The notes below the pieces were generated by a model. That model saw only the letters and a list, made by a program, of their open reading frames with translations. It was not told where the DNA came from and ran no database searches. Shown here one piece after another: positions 15,993 through 24,431 of a stretch of 64,000 bases of DNA; position 1 is the first letter of the stretch, and each line of letters starts with the position of its first letter. The stretch comes from Cytobacillus suaedae (GTDB lineage Bacteria > Bacillota > Bacilli > Bacillales > Bacillaceae_L): contig CP063163.1 in NCBI GenBank assembly GCA_014960805.1, forward strand, positions 4,117,001 to 4,181,000, written 5' to 3'. A program made the position numbers and the translations under genes.

Positions 15993-16094
15993 GTAGACTC
16001 ATTTACGGTTTGAATTAACAATTAAATTACCTTTTAAAAATACCCTCTAATTGGTACTATATAGATAGTAGAATCACTTTTGAGGGGTAGATAT

Positions 16095-17258
16095 ATGATA
16101 GATTTAAAGACTCTTATAAAGAATAATCTTGATGCTAGCCCTCATGTTGCTGATGAGCTTGTAGAGCTTACAACAATTCGAAATAAGGCTAGGTTATATC
16201 GATACTTACAAAATCCAGAGTGTGAGATAGATTGCTTTGACAGTTTGCTAAGAATGGTTAGGCACCTGTTCCCGGATGAGGAATTTGAAATTATGGATGC
16301 CTATATTCGTACCTTGGATCCTAATCAAGTCCTCGCCCGCCATAGCTTAGAATATGCTGATCGCAATCGTCTAGATGGGTTATATGACTATATGTTGAAC
16401 AAACTCAAGAGCAGTAACCATCGTGAAAGCCAGGATTGGGGTAGACTGCACGAGATTGAGTATAAGAGAGCAAGAAGGGAAATTTCTAATCAGAACTTCC
16501 CGGATTTAATACACCAAATGAAGTTTAAGTCTCCAGAAATGAGAGTATATAGCCAGATTACTCTTATGTATTGTTATTATGACATGAGAAAAATTCAAAA
16601 GATGAAAGAAGCTGCTCCAATCATTCAAAAACAAATAAGCAAATTAAAATCTCCGTTTATTCGAACTAGTTTCATGTTAAGAATGGCTTTGGTAATGACA
16701 GGTGTAAGCTACCATTTAGGTAAAATGGAAAACATCAGGTTATATGGACAGATAATCCTTGACCGGCCAGGGGAAATACGTTTAAAAGGGCTAGTTCATC
16801 AGTTTATCGGTAATTCCTATATTTTTTCAAATTACGAGCGATCATTATATCATTTCACTAAAGCGGAAGAATACTGCAGCAATGAAAGCTTAGCTCTTGG
16901 TATAAAAAGAAGTCGGAACTTTTTGGCAAATTACTGGGGGAAGATACCTCCCTATTTAGACTATGTTAGTAAGGAAATTCCAGATATACATGAGGTTGTC
17001 TTTCACCATATCAGGTCTGGGAGAATGATCGATGCCCTAAATCTATTAAAATCAACTAAATTTGAGGATTTAACCTTAAGTCAAAAAGGGTTTCATATGT
17101 TTTATAAGGGAATTGCCTTAAATGACCGGGATTGTTTGTTCAAATCTATCGAATATTTCACACAAGCAAATGAGAGGTTTTATATAAACTTACCTTTGCT
17201 TGAACTTGAGAGGATTGGAGAAAATCCAGAGATTGTTAGAGCTTTAAGGCTTAGTTAG
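16095..17258 (+). CDS. AimR-family peptide-responsive regulator (lysis-lysogeny receptor type)
   Basis: 387 aa from the ATG after TGAGGGG; a TTG at 16080 is in frame but less likely. An N-terminal helix-turn-helix region (residues about 1-50, DLKTLIKNNLDASPHVADEL and KARLYRYLQNPECEIDCF) precedes TPR-like helical pairs to the C-terminus. This matches AimR of SPbeta-group phages, where the arbitrium peptide AimP controls DNA binding. No phage gene is nearby, and the usual aimP position downstream is occupied by a terminator 4 bases after the stop, so there is no cognate peptide in place. It is probably a chromosomal AimR-like regulator with an unlinked or lost signal. Confidence 0.7.
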   Translation: MIDLKTLIKNNLDASPHVADELVELTTIRNKARLYRYLQNPECEIDCFDSLLRMVRHLFPDEEFEIMDAYIRTLDPNQVLARHSLEYADRNRLDGLYDYMLNKLKSSNHRESQDWGRLHEIEYKRARREISNQNFPDLIHQMKFKSPEMRVYSQITLMYCYYDMRKIQKMKEAAPIIQKQISKLKSPFIRTSFMLRMALVMTGVSYHLGKMENIRLYGQIILDRPGEIRLKGLVHQFIGNSYIFSNYERSLYHFTKAEEYCSNESLALGIKRSRNFLANYWGKIPPYLDYVSKEIPDIHEVVFHHIRSGRMIDALNLLKSTKFEDLTLSQKGFHMFYKGIALNDRDCLFKSIEYFTQANERFYINLPLLELERIGENPEIVRALRLS

Positions 17259-17261
17259 AAA

Positions 17262-17300
17262 AAGGTATCAAGCGCATCGTGTAATGGCGCTTGATACCTT
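17262..17300. terminator. Bidirectional terminator between the aimR-like and TPP enzyme genes
   Basis: A perfect 14-bp stem (AAGGTATCAAGCGC/GCGCTTGATACCTT), T-rich on both sides. It serves both convergent genes. Confidence 0.8.
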
Positions 17301-17302
17301 CT

Positions 17303-18934
17303 TTATTTTCCAAAGGATGATAGGAATTTAACACGATCACCCATGGGTGGAACATTATTATCAACTAGTGAAATCTCAAGGACAGCTGGACCGTTTAAAT
17401 TTATAAGTTGGCTGATAGAGTTGAGATTAATATCTTCTAATGCATCCACTCGATAGCTTGGGATTCCCATTGCTTTCGCCATCGCCGCAATATTGACTTG
17501 CTCTTGTTCAAAACTTGGATGAGATCTTTTGTATTGCAGAGAGTGTCCGTGATACACCATTCCAAGACGTGCATTGTTCATGACGATGAATAGGATGGGG
17601 AGTTGATACTCTTTTGCCGTTAAAATTTCCATCCCGTGCATGAAGAAGCAACCGTCACCGGTAATACATGCTACAGGTCGGTCTGGTTCTGCAAGCTTCG
17701 AGCCTATGGCTGCACCAATCCCACTACCCATTGCTCCGAAATGGACGTTGATATCGAATGTATCAGACTCTAGTACATTCATATGGTGAATGACGTAGGA
17801 CATAAACTCACCGATGTCTATCGTGTAACGGGTTGATGTTGGTAAATATTCTTGTAGTTTTAGCAGTACATTTTGAGTGTTGTACTCTTGGGATGTGTTG
17901 TTTGTTTTTGGCTCTCCTTTTGTTAGAAGTTCTCTCGTTAAACCCATGGATTTTAGTTCTTCGTTTAGGAAAAGTAGACTTAAGTTCACGTCACCATGAA
18001 TTGGAATGTCAATATCGTATTTCCGGTTGAAAACAGTCTTATCAATATCTATTTGAATTGTAAAACGATTCTTCGTTAGATTAGGATTCCAGTTGTTTGT
18101 TGCTGTCTCACCTAAACTCGAGCCTAAGATAAGTAGTGCGTCGCCTTCACCATCATTAATGAGTTCTGATGCTATCTCATGACCGGCGAAACCGAATACA
18201 CCGGCTAAGAGAGGATGTTCCTGTGGAATGAGTCCTTTTGCTTGTGGCGTCGTAATGATTGGCCAATTTAACAGCTCTGCTAGCTCAAGCACCTGATCAA
18301 CTGCCCACCGCACACCTTGTCCGACAAAGATATAACCATTTCTCTTTACTAAGGCTTGAGCAGTTTTAGCAATGGTTGTTGCATCTGGGACAATTGGTTT
18401 ATGTTTTGGAAACCTAGGTATTGGCAGCTTTTGAATCTGGGTAAGTTGTACATCAATAGGCATAGCGATATGTACTGGGCCTGGGACACCAGAAAGTGCA
18501 ATTTCTGTTGCTTTTACCACTTCGTTTAAAAGGTCTTCGGCTTTTGTTACAGTTGTACTATATTTTGTGACATGCCGGAACACTGGTTCAGCATCAAGTT
18601 CCTGTGATGCGTTGAGGCCAACTGTATTGACTGGTACTGCTCCTGTGATGAAAAGAATAGGTAAGTGCTCACGCATCGCATTGGCTGCTCCTGTTACTAG
18701 GTTTGTTCCACCAGGACCACTACAGCCGATACTTACAGCTAGTTGATTAGAGTATTTTGCATAGGACGCAGCCATGTATGATGCTGCTCCTTCATGCTTT
18801 GTGACGATGGGTGTAATTTCTCTCATGTCATATAATTCATCAAAAAAGGCATTCACAGAGCCTGCAGGTATCCCAAAAATAGTTGTTACTCCACCACTTT
18901 TTAAGTATTCAAGTACCGCACGTACAGCTTTCAT
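17303..18934 (-). CDS. Thiamine-pyrophosphate enzyme, acetolactate-synthase-like
   Basis: 543 aa from an ATG preceded by AAAGGAGG; a longer frame to 18982 adds residues without RBS. Three-domain TPP fold: an N-terminal Pyr domain with the activating Glu in TKHEGAASYMAA and CSGPGGTNLVTGAANA; a middle Rossmann-like domain; and a C-terminal PP domain with the ThDP/Mg motif ITGDGCFFMHG ending in MNN. Relatives include acetolactate synthase, glyoxylate carboligase and benzoylformate decarboxylase; the substrate cannot be assigned. There is no small regulatory subunit gene nearby, which argues against an ilvBH-type biosynthetic enzyme. Single gene, sharing the terminator at 17262. Confidence 0.75.
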   Translation of the reverse strand: MKAVRAVLEYLKSGGVTTIFGIPAGSVNAFFDELYDMREITPIVTKHEGAASYMAASYAKYSNQLAVSIGCSGPGGTNLVTGAANAMREHLPILFITGAVPVNTVGLNASQELDAEPVFRHVTKYSTTVTKAEDLLNEVVKATEIALSGVPGPVHIAMPIDVQLTQIQKLPIPRFPKHKPIVPDATTIAKTAQALVKRNGYIFVGQGVRWAVDQVLELAELLNWPIITTPQAKGLIPQEHPLLAGVFGFAGHEIASELINDGEGDALLILGSSLGETATNNWNPNLTKNRFTIQIDIDKTVFNRKYDIDIPIHGDVNLSLLFLNEELKSMGLTRELLTKGEPKTNNTSQEYNTQNVLLKLQEYLPTSTRYTIDIGEFMSYVIHHMNVLESDTFDINVHFGAMGSGIGAAIGSKLAEPDRPVACITGDGCFFMHGMEILTAKEYQLPILFIVMNNARLGMVYHGHSLQYKRSHPSFEQEQVNIAAMAKAMGIPSYRVDALEDINLNSISQLINLNGPAVLEISLVDNNVPPMGDRVKFLSSFGK

Positions 18935-18975
18935 GTATTTTCCTCCTTTGAGTGGGATGGGAATTGGTGCTTTGT

Positions 18976-19087
18976 AGGTCACAAACTGAATTATGTGACC
19001 TCATTTCCCGAAATCCTCTATTTCCCAGAACGTAAAGCCGTTTATGTGCCCTAACTACCTAAATTCGGGGATCTAAGGGCACATAAA
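18976..19087. repeat. Two inverted repeats in the intergenic region
   Basis: AGGTCACA/TGTGACCT at 18976-19001 and TTTATGTGCCCTAA/CTAAGGGCACATAAA at 19041-19087. The second has a 15-bp arm and could end transcription of the GGDEF-EAL gene. The first lies just upstream of the TPP enzyme start and could be an operator. Both look like short dispersed palindromes. Confidence 0.5.
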
Positions 19088-19127
19088 ACTCTATTCCTCT
19101 TAAACTACCAATTACAAACAACGTAAA

Positions 19128-21947
19128 CTAAGCCTTATTAAGAACCTCTTCTTTACTCAAATACTTCTCAACTAAATCTTCCGCCTTTAAAGGTGGACTA
19201 AAGAAATAGCCTTGAACAAGTCGGCAGCCTTTAGATGAAAGAAATTCTACCTGTTCTTTTGTCTCTACACCTTCTGCAATAACATTCAAATTCATATTTT
19301 GCCCCAGCGTAATGATCGTGTTGGTTATGGCAGCATTGTTTGTATCGTTCATTACATCATCAATAAATGACTTATCGATCTTCAATGTCTTGATAGGGAA
19401 GTTTTTAAGATAACCCAATGATGAATACCCAGTCCCGAAATCATCAATCGAAATATTGATCCCTAAGCCCTTAAGCTGATCCATTGTTTTCATCGTAGCT
19501 TCTGTATTTTTTACAATAATGTTCTCTGTTAATTCGAGCTCTAGAAGCTCTGGCCTAAAACCTGTTTCTTTTAAAACTTGTTGTACCATTGAAACTAGGT
19601 TACGTTGCTCAAACTGTCGTACCGATAAATTCACTGAAAGACTTAGCCCACCATGTCTCTGTTCCTGCCATTGTTTCACTTGTTTACTCGCATGGCGGAG
19701 TACCCATTCACCAATCGGTATAATTAAGCCTGTTTCTTCTGCCATCGGGATAAATTCAGCTGGAGAAACAAGTCCTCTTACTGGATGATTCCAACGCAAC
19801 AATGCCTCAACACCAAACATTTTTCCCGTCTCTGTATTTACTTGTGGTTGATAGTAAATGCTGAACTCTTGATTTTCCAATGCTCGATAGAGATCATTTT
19901 CTAGTTTGACACTTTCAAATGTACGATTCTCCATCCCGTTCGTGTAAAATTGATAGTTATTTCCACCGAACTCTTTCGCTTTATACATAGCGGTATCCGC
20001 ATTTTTTAAAAGGTCATCTGTATTTTCGCCTCCACCTGGATACAACGAAATACCAATACTTGTTTTAATAAAAACTTCTTCTCCATTTAACCTAAAGGGT
20101 TTTACAAATGCTTCGAGTACCTGCTCAGCATAAGATATCACTTGTTCTTCATAATCAATTGACGGGAGGATGATTGTGAACTCATCTCCGCCCTGTCTCG
20201 ATACAGTATCCCCGATTTGACTACAAGCCGTTAATCGACGAGCTACCTCCTGCAACAGTTGATCCCCAGCATTATGACCAAGCGTGTCATTGATTACCTT
20301 GAAACGATCTAAATCCAGAACTAGTACCGCTAGCTTTTTATTATTTCGACTTGCATACGTTAACCCTTGGTTTAAGCGGTCTTTAAATAGGATTCGATTT
20401 GGTAACTCTGTTAACGTATCATAATAGGCATGGTATTTTATCTTCTCTTCCATACTTTTACGGGAGGAAACATCTTTGAAAGTGACAACATACCCCACAA
20501 TTTGATTCTCTTCTTTAATGGATGCAATCACGTATTCAACCGGAATATGGGTTCCATCCTTTTTATAGAACCTCTCATCCATATCGTATTTTTTGTGATT
20601 TTTTTGTAGGTAGGTTTCAAATGAAACTTCACAACTACTCTTTCCTTTTTTCTTTCTTGAAAAAATCGTGTCATAACATAGACCGATTAATTCTTCCATT
20701 TGATATCCTAGCATTTTTGCTCCAGAAGGGTTACAGAAAGTAATTTTGCCATCTAGATTTAAGCCAAAGATACCTTCTCCCGCTGAGTTGAGGATTAATT
20801 CTTTTTCACGACTTAACCGTTGTAACTCATTAACTATGCTTTTTAATTCTTCGTTTTTCTTAGTGATTTCAGATGTTCTTTCAGCAATAATTAATTCTTG
20901 CTTTTCCATATACAACATACTTGATAGTGTTAATGCAGTTGCATCAGCAATGGATTGAGCCAGTTGCATTGAGGCTTCAGGATAGACTTGTCCTGGTTCT
21001 ACTAGATTAACAACTGGTATGGTCCCAAGTACTTCCCCCATTGCAACGAGTGGCATCATGTATATTCCCTTTATACCAAAGTTACGGCAGGCTTCATGAT
21101 TGGGCCTCGGATCCTTTGATACATCTGGGACTAGGACAGCTTGTTTCGTACGGATAACTTCTTGGAATAAAGCATCTTCGCGATAATCAATCATGATTTC
21201 ATTGTGAGTCTTCTTCCAGTCATCTTCTTTCCAATCACTATCTTTGCTTAATTTAGCTGGTTTTAGGCCTTTTTTAGCGACAGGTTCAAGTAAATGCGCC
21301 CCAATGTTTGGATTTTTTAAGACACGTCCAATATAACTGAAACATGTATCCATTACTTCCTGTAGTGTGGAACACATAGATAGGTCACGAGTTACATCAA
21401 GAAGTAATTGCTTTTCCGAAAGAAGGTTCTCTTTTCGACTTAAATCATTTGCATTCCTTAACGCAACAGCAGCCATATTTACAAAAGCTTCAACCGTTTG
21501 TATTTCTTGGATTGTTAAATTCATTGGGATACCGTAATCAAATAAAAAGACAAGTCCAAAAAGCTCATTTTCATAAGAAATAGGTACTCCGAGTAATGAT
21601 TTAATTTGGAATGCTTCAACAGCCCTCCGATCAGGACGATCATCTCTTGATGTATCTGGAATATAAATTGCCTCTTGTGTTTCAATTACCTCTTTAGCTA
21701 GGAAATCGATTGACGGATCGACAACATGCATATCGATTGTCATTCCATTTATAACTTCCGGCTTACTAACATAGCCTCTATAAGTACCATCAGCTTGTGG
21801 TAGATAAATCCCAACCGAGTCACATTTAACGATTTCTTCAGATATAGCTGTCACCACATGTTGTAAAACTTCCTTCAAATCTAACTTTGTGTTTATTAAT
21901 TTCGTTATCGTTGCAAGTCGTGAATACCTCGTTTGCTCTCCCGACAT
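19128..21947 (-). CDS. GAF-GAF-PAS-GGDEF-EAL cyclic-di-GMP enzyme
   Basis: 939 aa, cytosolic, no membrane segments. Order: GAF (residues about 20-165), GAF (about 185-345), a short coiled coil, PAS (about 385-500), GGDEF (about 505-665) and EAL (about 680-930). The diguanylate cyclase motif is intact (RQGGDEF). The phosphodiesterase motifs are also intact (GVEALLRW, and DDFGTGYSSLGYL with the metal-binding Asp pair). It may make or degrade c-di-GMP depending on GAF/PAS input. The window also has a c-di-GMP-I riboswitch (39190-39350) and a second turnover enzyme (48544). A Spo0A-box-like TGTCGAA (22031-22037, minus strand) lies 85 bases upstream. Confidence 0.9.
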   Translation of the reverse strand: MSGEQTRYSRLATITKLINTKLDLKEVLQHVVTAISEEIVKCDSVGIYLPQADGTYRGYVSKPEVINGMTIDMHVVDPSIDFLAKEVIETQEAIYIPDTSRDDRPDRRAVEAFQIKSLLGVPISYENELFGLVFLFDYGIPMNLTIQEIQTVEAFVNMAAVALRNANDLSRKENLLSEKQLLLDVTRDLSMCSTLQEVMDTCFSYIGRVLKNPNIGAHLLEPVAKKGLKPAKLSKDSDWKEDDWKKTHNEIMIDYREDALFQEVIRTKQAVLVPDVSKDPRPNHEACRNFGIKGIYMMPLVAMGEVLGTIPVVNLVEPGQVYPEASMQLAQSIADATALTLSSMLYMEKQELIIAERTSEITKKNEELKSIVNELQRLSREKELILNSAGEGIFGLNLDGKITFCNPSGAKMLGYQMEELIGLCYDTIFSRKKKGKSSCEVSFETYLQKNHKKYDMDERFYKKDGTHIPVEYVIASIKEENQIVGYVVTFKDVSSRKSMEEKIKYHAYYDTLTELPNRILFKDRLNQGLTYASRNNKKLAVLVLDLDRFKVINDTLGHNAGDQLLQEVARRLTACSQIGDTVSRQGGDEFTIILPSIDYEEQVISYAEQVLEAFVKPFRLNGEEVFIKTSIGISLYPGGGENTDDLLKNADTAMYKAKEFGGNNYQFYTNGMENRTFESVKLENDLYRALENQEFSIYYQPQVNTETGKMFGVEALLRWNHPVRGLVSPAEFIPMAEETGLIIPIGEWVLRHASKQVKQWQEQRHGGLSLSVNLSVRQFEQRNLVSMVQQVLKETGFRPELLELELTENIIVKNTEATMKTMDQLKGLGINISIDDFGTGYSSLGYLKNFPIKTLKIDKSFIDDVMNDTNNAAITNTIITLGQNMNLNVIAEGVETKEQVEFLSSKGCRLVQGYFFSPPLKAEDLVEKYLSKEEVLNKA

Positions 21948-22299
21948 TCCTTTACCTCCTCGAACTGATAATACTTTCAGGTCCCTTATGAGTTCTTAAA
22001 TATCTTACACACTCTTATTTCTCATCAAAATTCGACATTTTCAGGTTAAAAAAAATAAGATAATATGAATTTTTAAATTTATTTTTCCAATAGAGTAAAA
22101 TATTGTATTATCTCTTATATCTATACATTTAAACGAATCTAATTATTTTTCAAGTACTTTTCTTAAGGTTTGTATATAATTGATACAATTGTACTATTTT
22201 TTTAAAATATTGATAGGTACATAGTTTTATTGGTACACCATGTCTTTTTATCCACTAAAAGGCATTTATTTGTTTTCTAATATACCTTTACTTAAATAA
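21948..22299. other. AT-rich intergenic region
   Basis: No gene seen. It holds the promoter region of the GGDEF-EAL gene with one TGTCGAA motif at 22031-22037 (minus strand). A 19-codon frame at 22240 lacks an RBS. Confidence 0.5.
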
Positions 22300-22326
22300 A
22301 AGAAAGGCGTCTACATAGTAGACGCT
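22300..22326 (-). terminator. Terminator of the pheromone-precursor operon
   Basis: GCGTCTAC/GTAGACGC stem with a 3-base loop, T-rich downstream on the minus strand; the stem starts at the stop codon of the small ORF. Confidence 0.7.
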
Positions 22327-22522
22327 AATTCTGGGTAGTTGTTAAGAACTCGATTGCTTTTATATTTTGTTTGATATTGTTCTTAATTCTATCGATCTCT
22401 TTAAGGTTTTGAGATAACTCACATTCTTTTGTTGCTAGATACGCCAAAGAGTTTATATCTTCATAAATAACGCTAAATGCCTCTTGCATTGTATTATTAA
22501 GCTTTAATCTCTTATATGCCAT
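22325..22522 (-). CDS. Small helical protein downstream of the peptide precursor
   Basis: 65 aa from the second in-frame ATG, 11 bases after AAAGGA; the first ATG at 22534 overlaps the RBS. The protein is charged and helical (NTMQEAFSVIYEDINSLAYL, then a Lys/Ile-rich helix); no signal peptide. It starts 34 bases after the peptide-precursor gene and shares its terminator, so they are probably co-transcribed. No family recognised. It has a faint resemblance to short Spo0E-like helical hairpins, but the expected SxxLD motif is missing. Confidence 0.5.
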   Translation of the reverse strand: MAYKRLKLNNTMQEAFSVIYEDINSLAYLATKECELSQNLKEIDRIKNNIKQNIKAIEFLTTTQN

Positions 22523-22556
22523 ACTGCAACACATCCTTTATTTTAATTAGGATAAA

Positions 22557-23048
22557 TTAAGCATTATAACTTGCTAATGGTTTGTAGATTGGTGGTAACT
22601 CCGCTACTAGACCTAGTGAGCTTGGTTTGTAGATTGGTGGTAGTTCTGCTACTAATTTAACTGAACTTGGTTTATAAATAGGTGGTAGTTCTGCTACTAA
22701 ACCTAGTGAGTTTGGTTTGTAGATTGGTGGTAGTTCTGCTACTAGACCTAGTGAGCTTGGTTTGTAGATTGGTGGTAATTCTGCTACTAGACCTAGTGAG
22801 CTTGGTTTGTAGATTGGTGGTAATTCTGCTACTAGACCTAGTGAACTTGGTTTGTAGATTGGTGGTAGTTCTGCTACTAATTTTAATGAATTGGGTTTGT
22901 AGATTGGCGGTAATTCTGCTAATTCTACAGCATTTGGTTGGTAAATCGGTGGTAACTCTGCTACATTTTTATTAATGGCACTAGCTCCAAAAGAAAAACC
23001 GACAGCCAAAACAGTTAATGATAGACCTGTAAATAGTAATTTTTTCAT
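22557..23048 (-). CDS. Secreted multi-copy peptide pheromone precursor (nine AELPPIY repeats)
   Basis: 163 aa from an ATG with CGGAG seven bases upstream. Signal peptide MKKLLFTGLSLTVLAVGFSF, then GASA. The mature part is nine copies of a 15-residue unit, consensus AELPPIYKPSSLGLV. The first seven residues are identical in all nine; the rest varies (NSLKL, SSVKL, NSLGL). The core resembles the PapR heptapeptides of the B. cereus group (ADLPFEF type: Ala, acid, Leu, Pro, then hydrophobic/aromatic). The neighbour, divergently read, is a PlcR-like receptor. Proposed function: secretion, proteolytic release of many identical peptides, re-import, and binding to the receptor. The repeats and signal peptide are seen directly; the pheromone role is inferred. 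Confidence 0.75.
   Translation of the reverse strand: MKKLLFTGLSLTVLAVGFSFGASAINKNVAELPPIYQPNAVELAELPPIYKPNSLKLVAELPPIYKPSSLGLVAELPPIYKPSSLGLVAELPPIYKPSSLGLVAELPPIYKPNSLGLVAELPPIYKPSSVKLVAELPPIYKPSSLGLVAELPPIYKPLASYNA
22578..22961 (-). repeat. 45-bp coding tandem repeat (nine units)
   Basis: In-frame 45-bp repeats encode the AELPPIY cassettes. Several copies are nearly identical at DNA level, showing recent expansion by slippage or recombination, so copy number is likely to vary between strains. Confidence 0.9.
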
Positions 23049-23211
23049 AGTAACACTCCGTTTCTTTTTACCCATCTAAGGGATAAAATAGTAGTTAATT
23101 GATTTAACTGTATTATATAAGAACTATAAAAAACGTGAATTCCTTGTTTATAAGGTTTTCTGTCACTAGATTAGTAGCAATCTACAAAATCCTCTTCAAA
23201 ATGAGAAAAAA

Positions 23212-23227
23212 TATTGATGTATCAATA
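23212..23227. promoter_or_regulatory. Palindromic operator candidate at the receptor gene start
   Basis: TATTGAT-GT-ATCAATA is a perfect inverted repeat 6-15 bases before the regulator's start. It does not match the canonical PlcR box but is the size of a dimeric HTH site, suggesting autoregulation or control of the divergent precursor gene. Confidence 0.4.
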
Positions 23228-23241
23228 ATGGGGTGAAAAAG

Positions 23242-24144
23242 TTGGATTTCACGAAAATCGGTGAAGAAATACGAAATTTACGGAAGTCACTAGGGATGTC
23301 ACAGGTTGAATTAGCAAAGGGGATTTGTACACAATCACAGATTAGCGTAATAGAGAAGGGTGAGGTTTATCCACTTGCGTCCACACTCTATTTAATCTCT
23401 CAAAAACTAGGGGTAGATATCAACTATTTCTATGAGATTGCTAGCACCCCGAAGGTTGACTATGTAAACGAAGTAGCCCACCAGTTTAGGCAAGCAAGAC
23501 GAGAGATGAAATATGACTTAATTAGAGACATAGTGAAAGCAGAAAAAAATAATCCTTTATTTAAAAATATACGAAAAAATAAACAGTTAATCTTATGGCA
23601 TGAAGGAATATGTGAGTATGAGATGAATAAGAATCCCGAGTTGGCCAAAGAATTACTATTTGAAGCAATACAGTTAACACATTCTACAGACAAGGTATTT
23701 AATGAACGCGAAATTGAAATCTATAATTCAATTGCCGTGATTCATTTTAATGATCATGAAAATGAAAAAGTGATTGAGATTTATGATATGGTACTTCCAC
23801 ATTTGGAGAGGATACCTTATCCTCATGACGTTACCATTAAATCAAGGATTCTGTATAACAAAGCAAAAGCTTTAACACGTCTTTCAAGATTTGAGGAATC
23901 CAACCATTCTTGTAAGCAGGCGATTGATTGGTGTTTGAAAACAGATAATATGTATGTGTTTGGAGATTTGTATTATCATACTGGTTACAATTATGAAATG
24001 CTCGAGAATTACATAACTGCTTTGAGGTATATGGAAAATGCGAAGAAAATTTTTGAGTTACGGCTTGAGGATAGACATATTCCGTATATTGAGCAAAGGA
24101 TTATTAATATAAGAGAGAAAATTGGGAGTCAAACGAGGGTTTGA
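23242..24144 (+). CDS. PlcR/NprR-like RNPP transcription regulator
   Basis: 300 aa from a TTG start 6 bases after GGGGTG (a GTG at 23233 has no RBS). An Xre-type HTH covers residues about 4-60 (IGEEIRNLRKSLGMSQVELA, SQISVIEKGEVYP, LYLISQKLGVDINYF). Five or so TPR helical pairs follow to the C-terminus (LYYHTGYNYEMLENYITALR). Length and layout match PlcR (about 285 aa), which is activated by a re-imported secreted peptide. The adjacent divergent gene encodes a repeated PapR-like peptide precursor, the expected partner. Targets are unknown; the palindrome at 23212 is a candidate site. Confidence 0.8.
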   Translation: MDFTKIGEEIRNLRKSLGMSQVELAKGICTQSQISVIEKGEVYPLASTLYLISQKLGVDINYFYEIASTPKVDYVNEVAHQFRQARREMKYDLIRDIVKAEKNNPLFKNIRKNKQLILWHEGICEYEMNKNPELAKELLFEAIQLTHSTDKVFNEREIEIYNSIAVIHFNDHENEKVIEIYDMVLPHLERIPYPHDVTIKSRILYNKAKALTRLSRFEESNHSCKQAIDWCLKTDNMYVFGDLYYHTGYNYEMLENYITALRYMENAKKIFELRLEDRHIPYIEQRIINIREKIGSQTRV

Positions 24145-24195
24145 CTCTTTTATTGTTGTGGGGAAAGTTCTTTATTGAGTTCAATTTGTACTCAT

Positions 24196-24316
24196 GCGAG
24201 TATTCATGTGAATTACGCTAGTATTTTAGCGATTTAGACGAGTATTTTGGTCATCTAAGCGAGTATTATCTAATTACCGCGAGTATTTCGATAGGTTCCA
24301 CGAGTATCGCAATAAC
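24196..24316. repeat. Tandem ~21-bp CGAGTATT repeats, six copies
   Basis: The motif CGAGTATT recurs every 20-22 bases with variable sequence between (a TAGTATT variant in copy two). The period is two helical turns. It lies between the receptor gene and the convergent lipoprotein gene. The intervening parts are too short and too similar in layout for a CRISPR array. Confidence 0.65.
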
Positions 24317-24431
24317 TTATGGTTATTTTACTCGTTACATTGTGGTTCTGCTTTTCAAGTATTGAAAAATGACACCATAACAGGTGCCATTTTGTCGTTT
24401 GAACACAATTTCCGCATTTCAACATTCCTCG

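Noticed and set aside
16095-17258. Prophage remnant around the AimR-like gene
   Set aside because: No integrase, capsid, tail, lysis or phage regulatory genes on either side, and no att-like repeats seen.
22240-22299. 19-codon frame in the gap before the peptide operon terminator
   Set aside because: No RBS and no conserved features.
22682-22975. Plus-strand frame opposite the peptide precursor
   Set aside because: It is the mirror of the AELPPIY repeats; hydrophobic repeat product without start signals.
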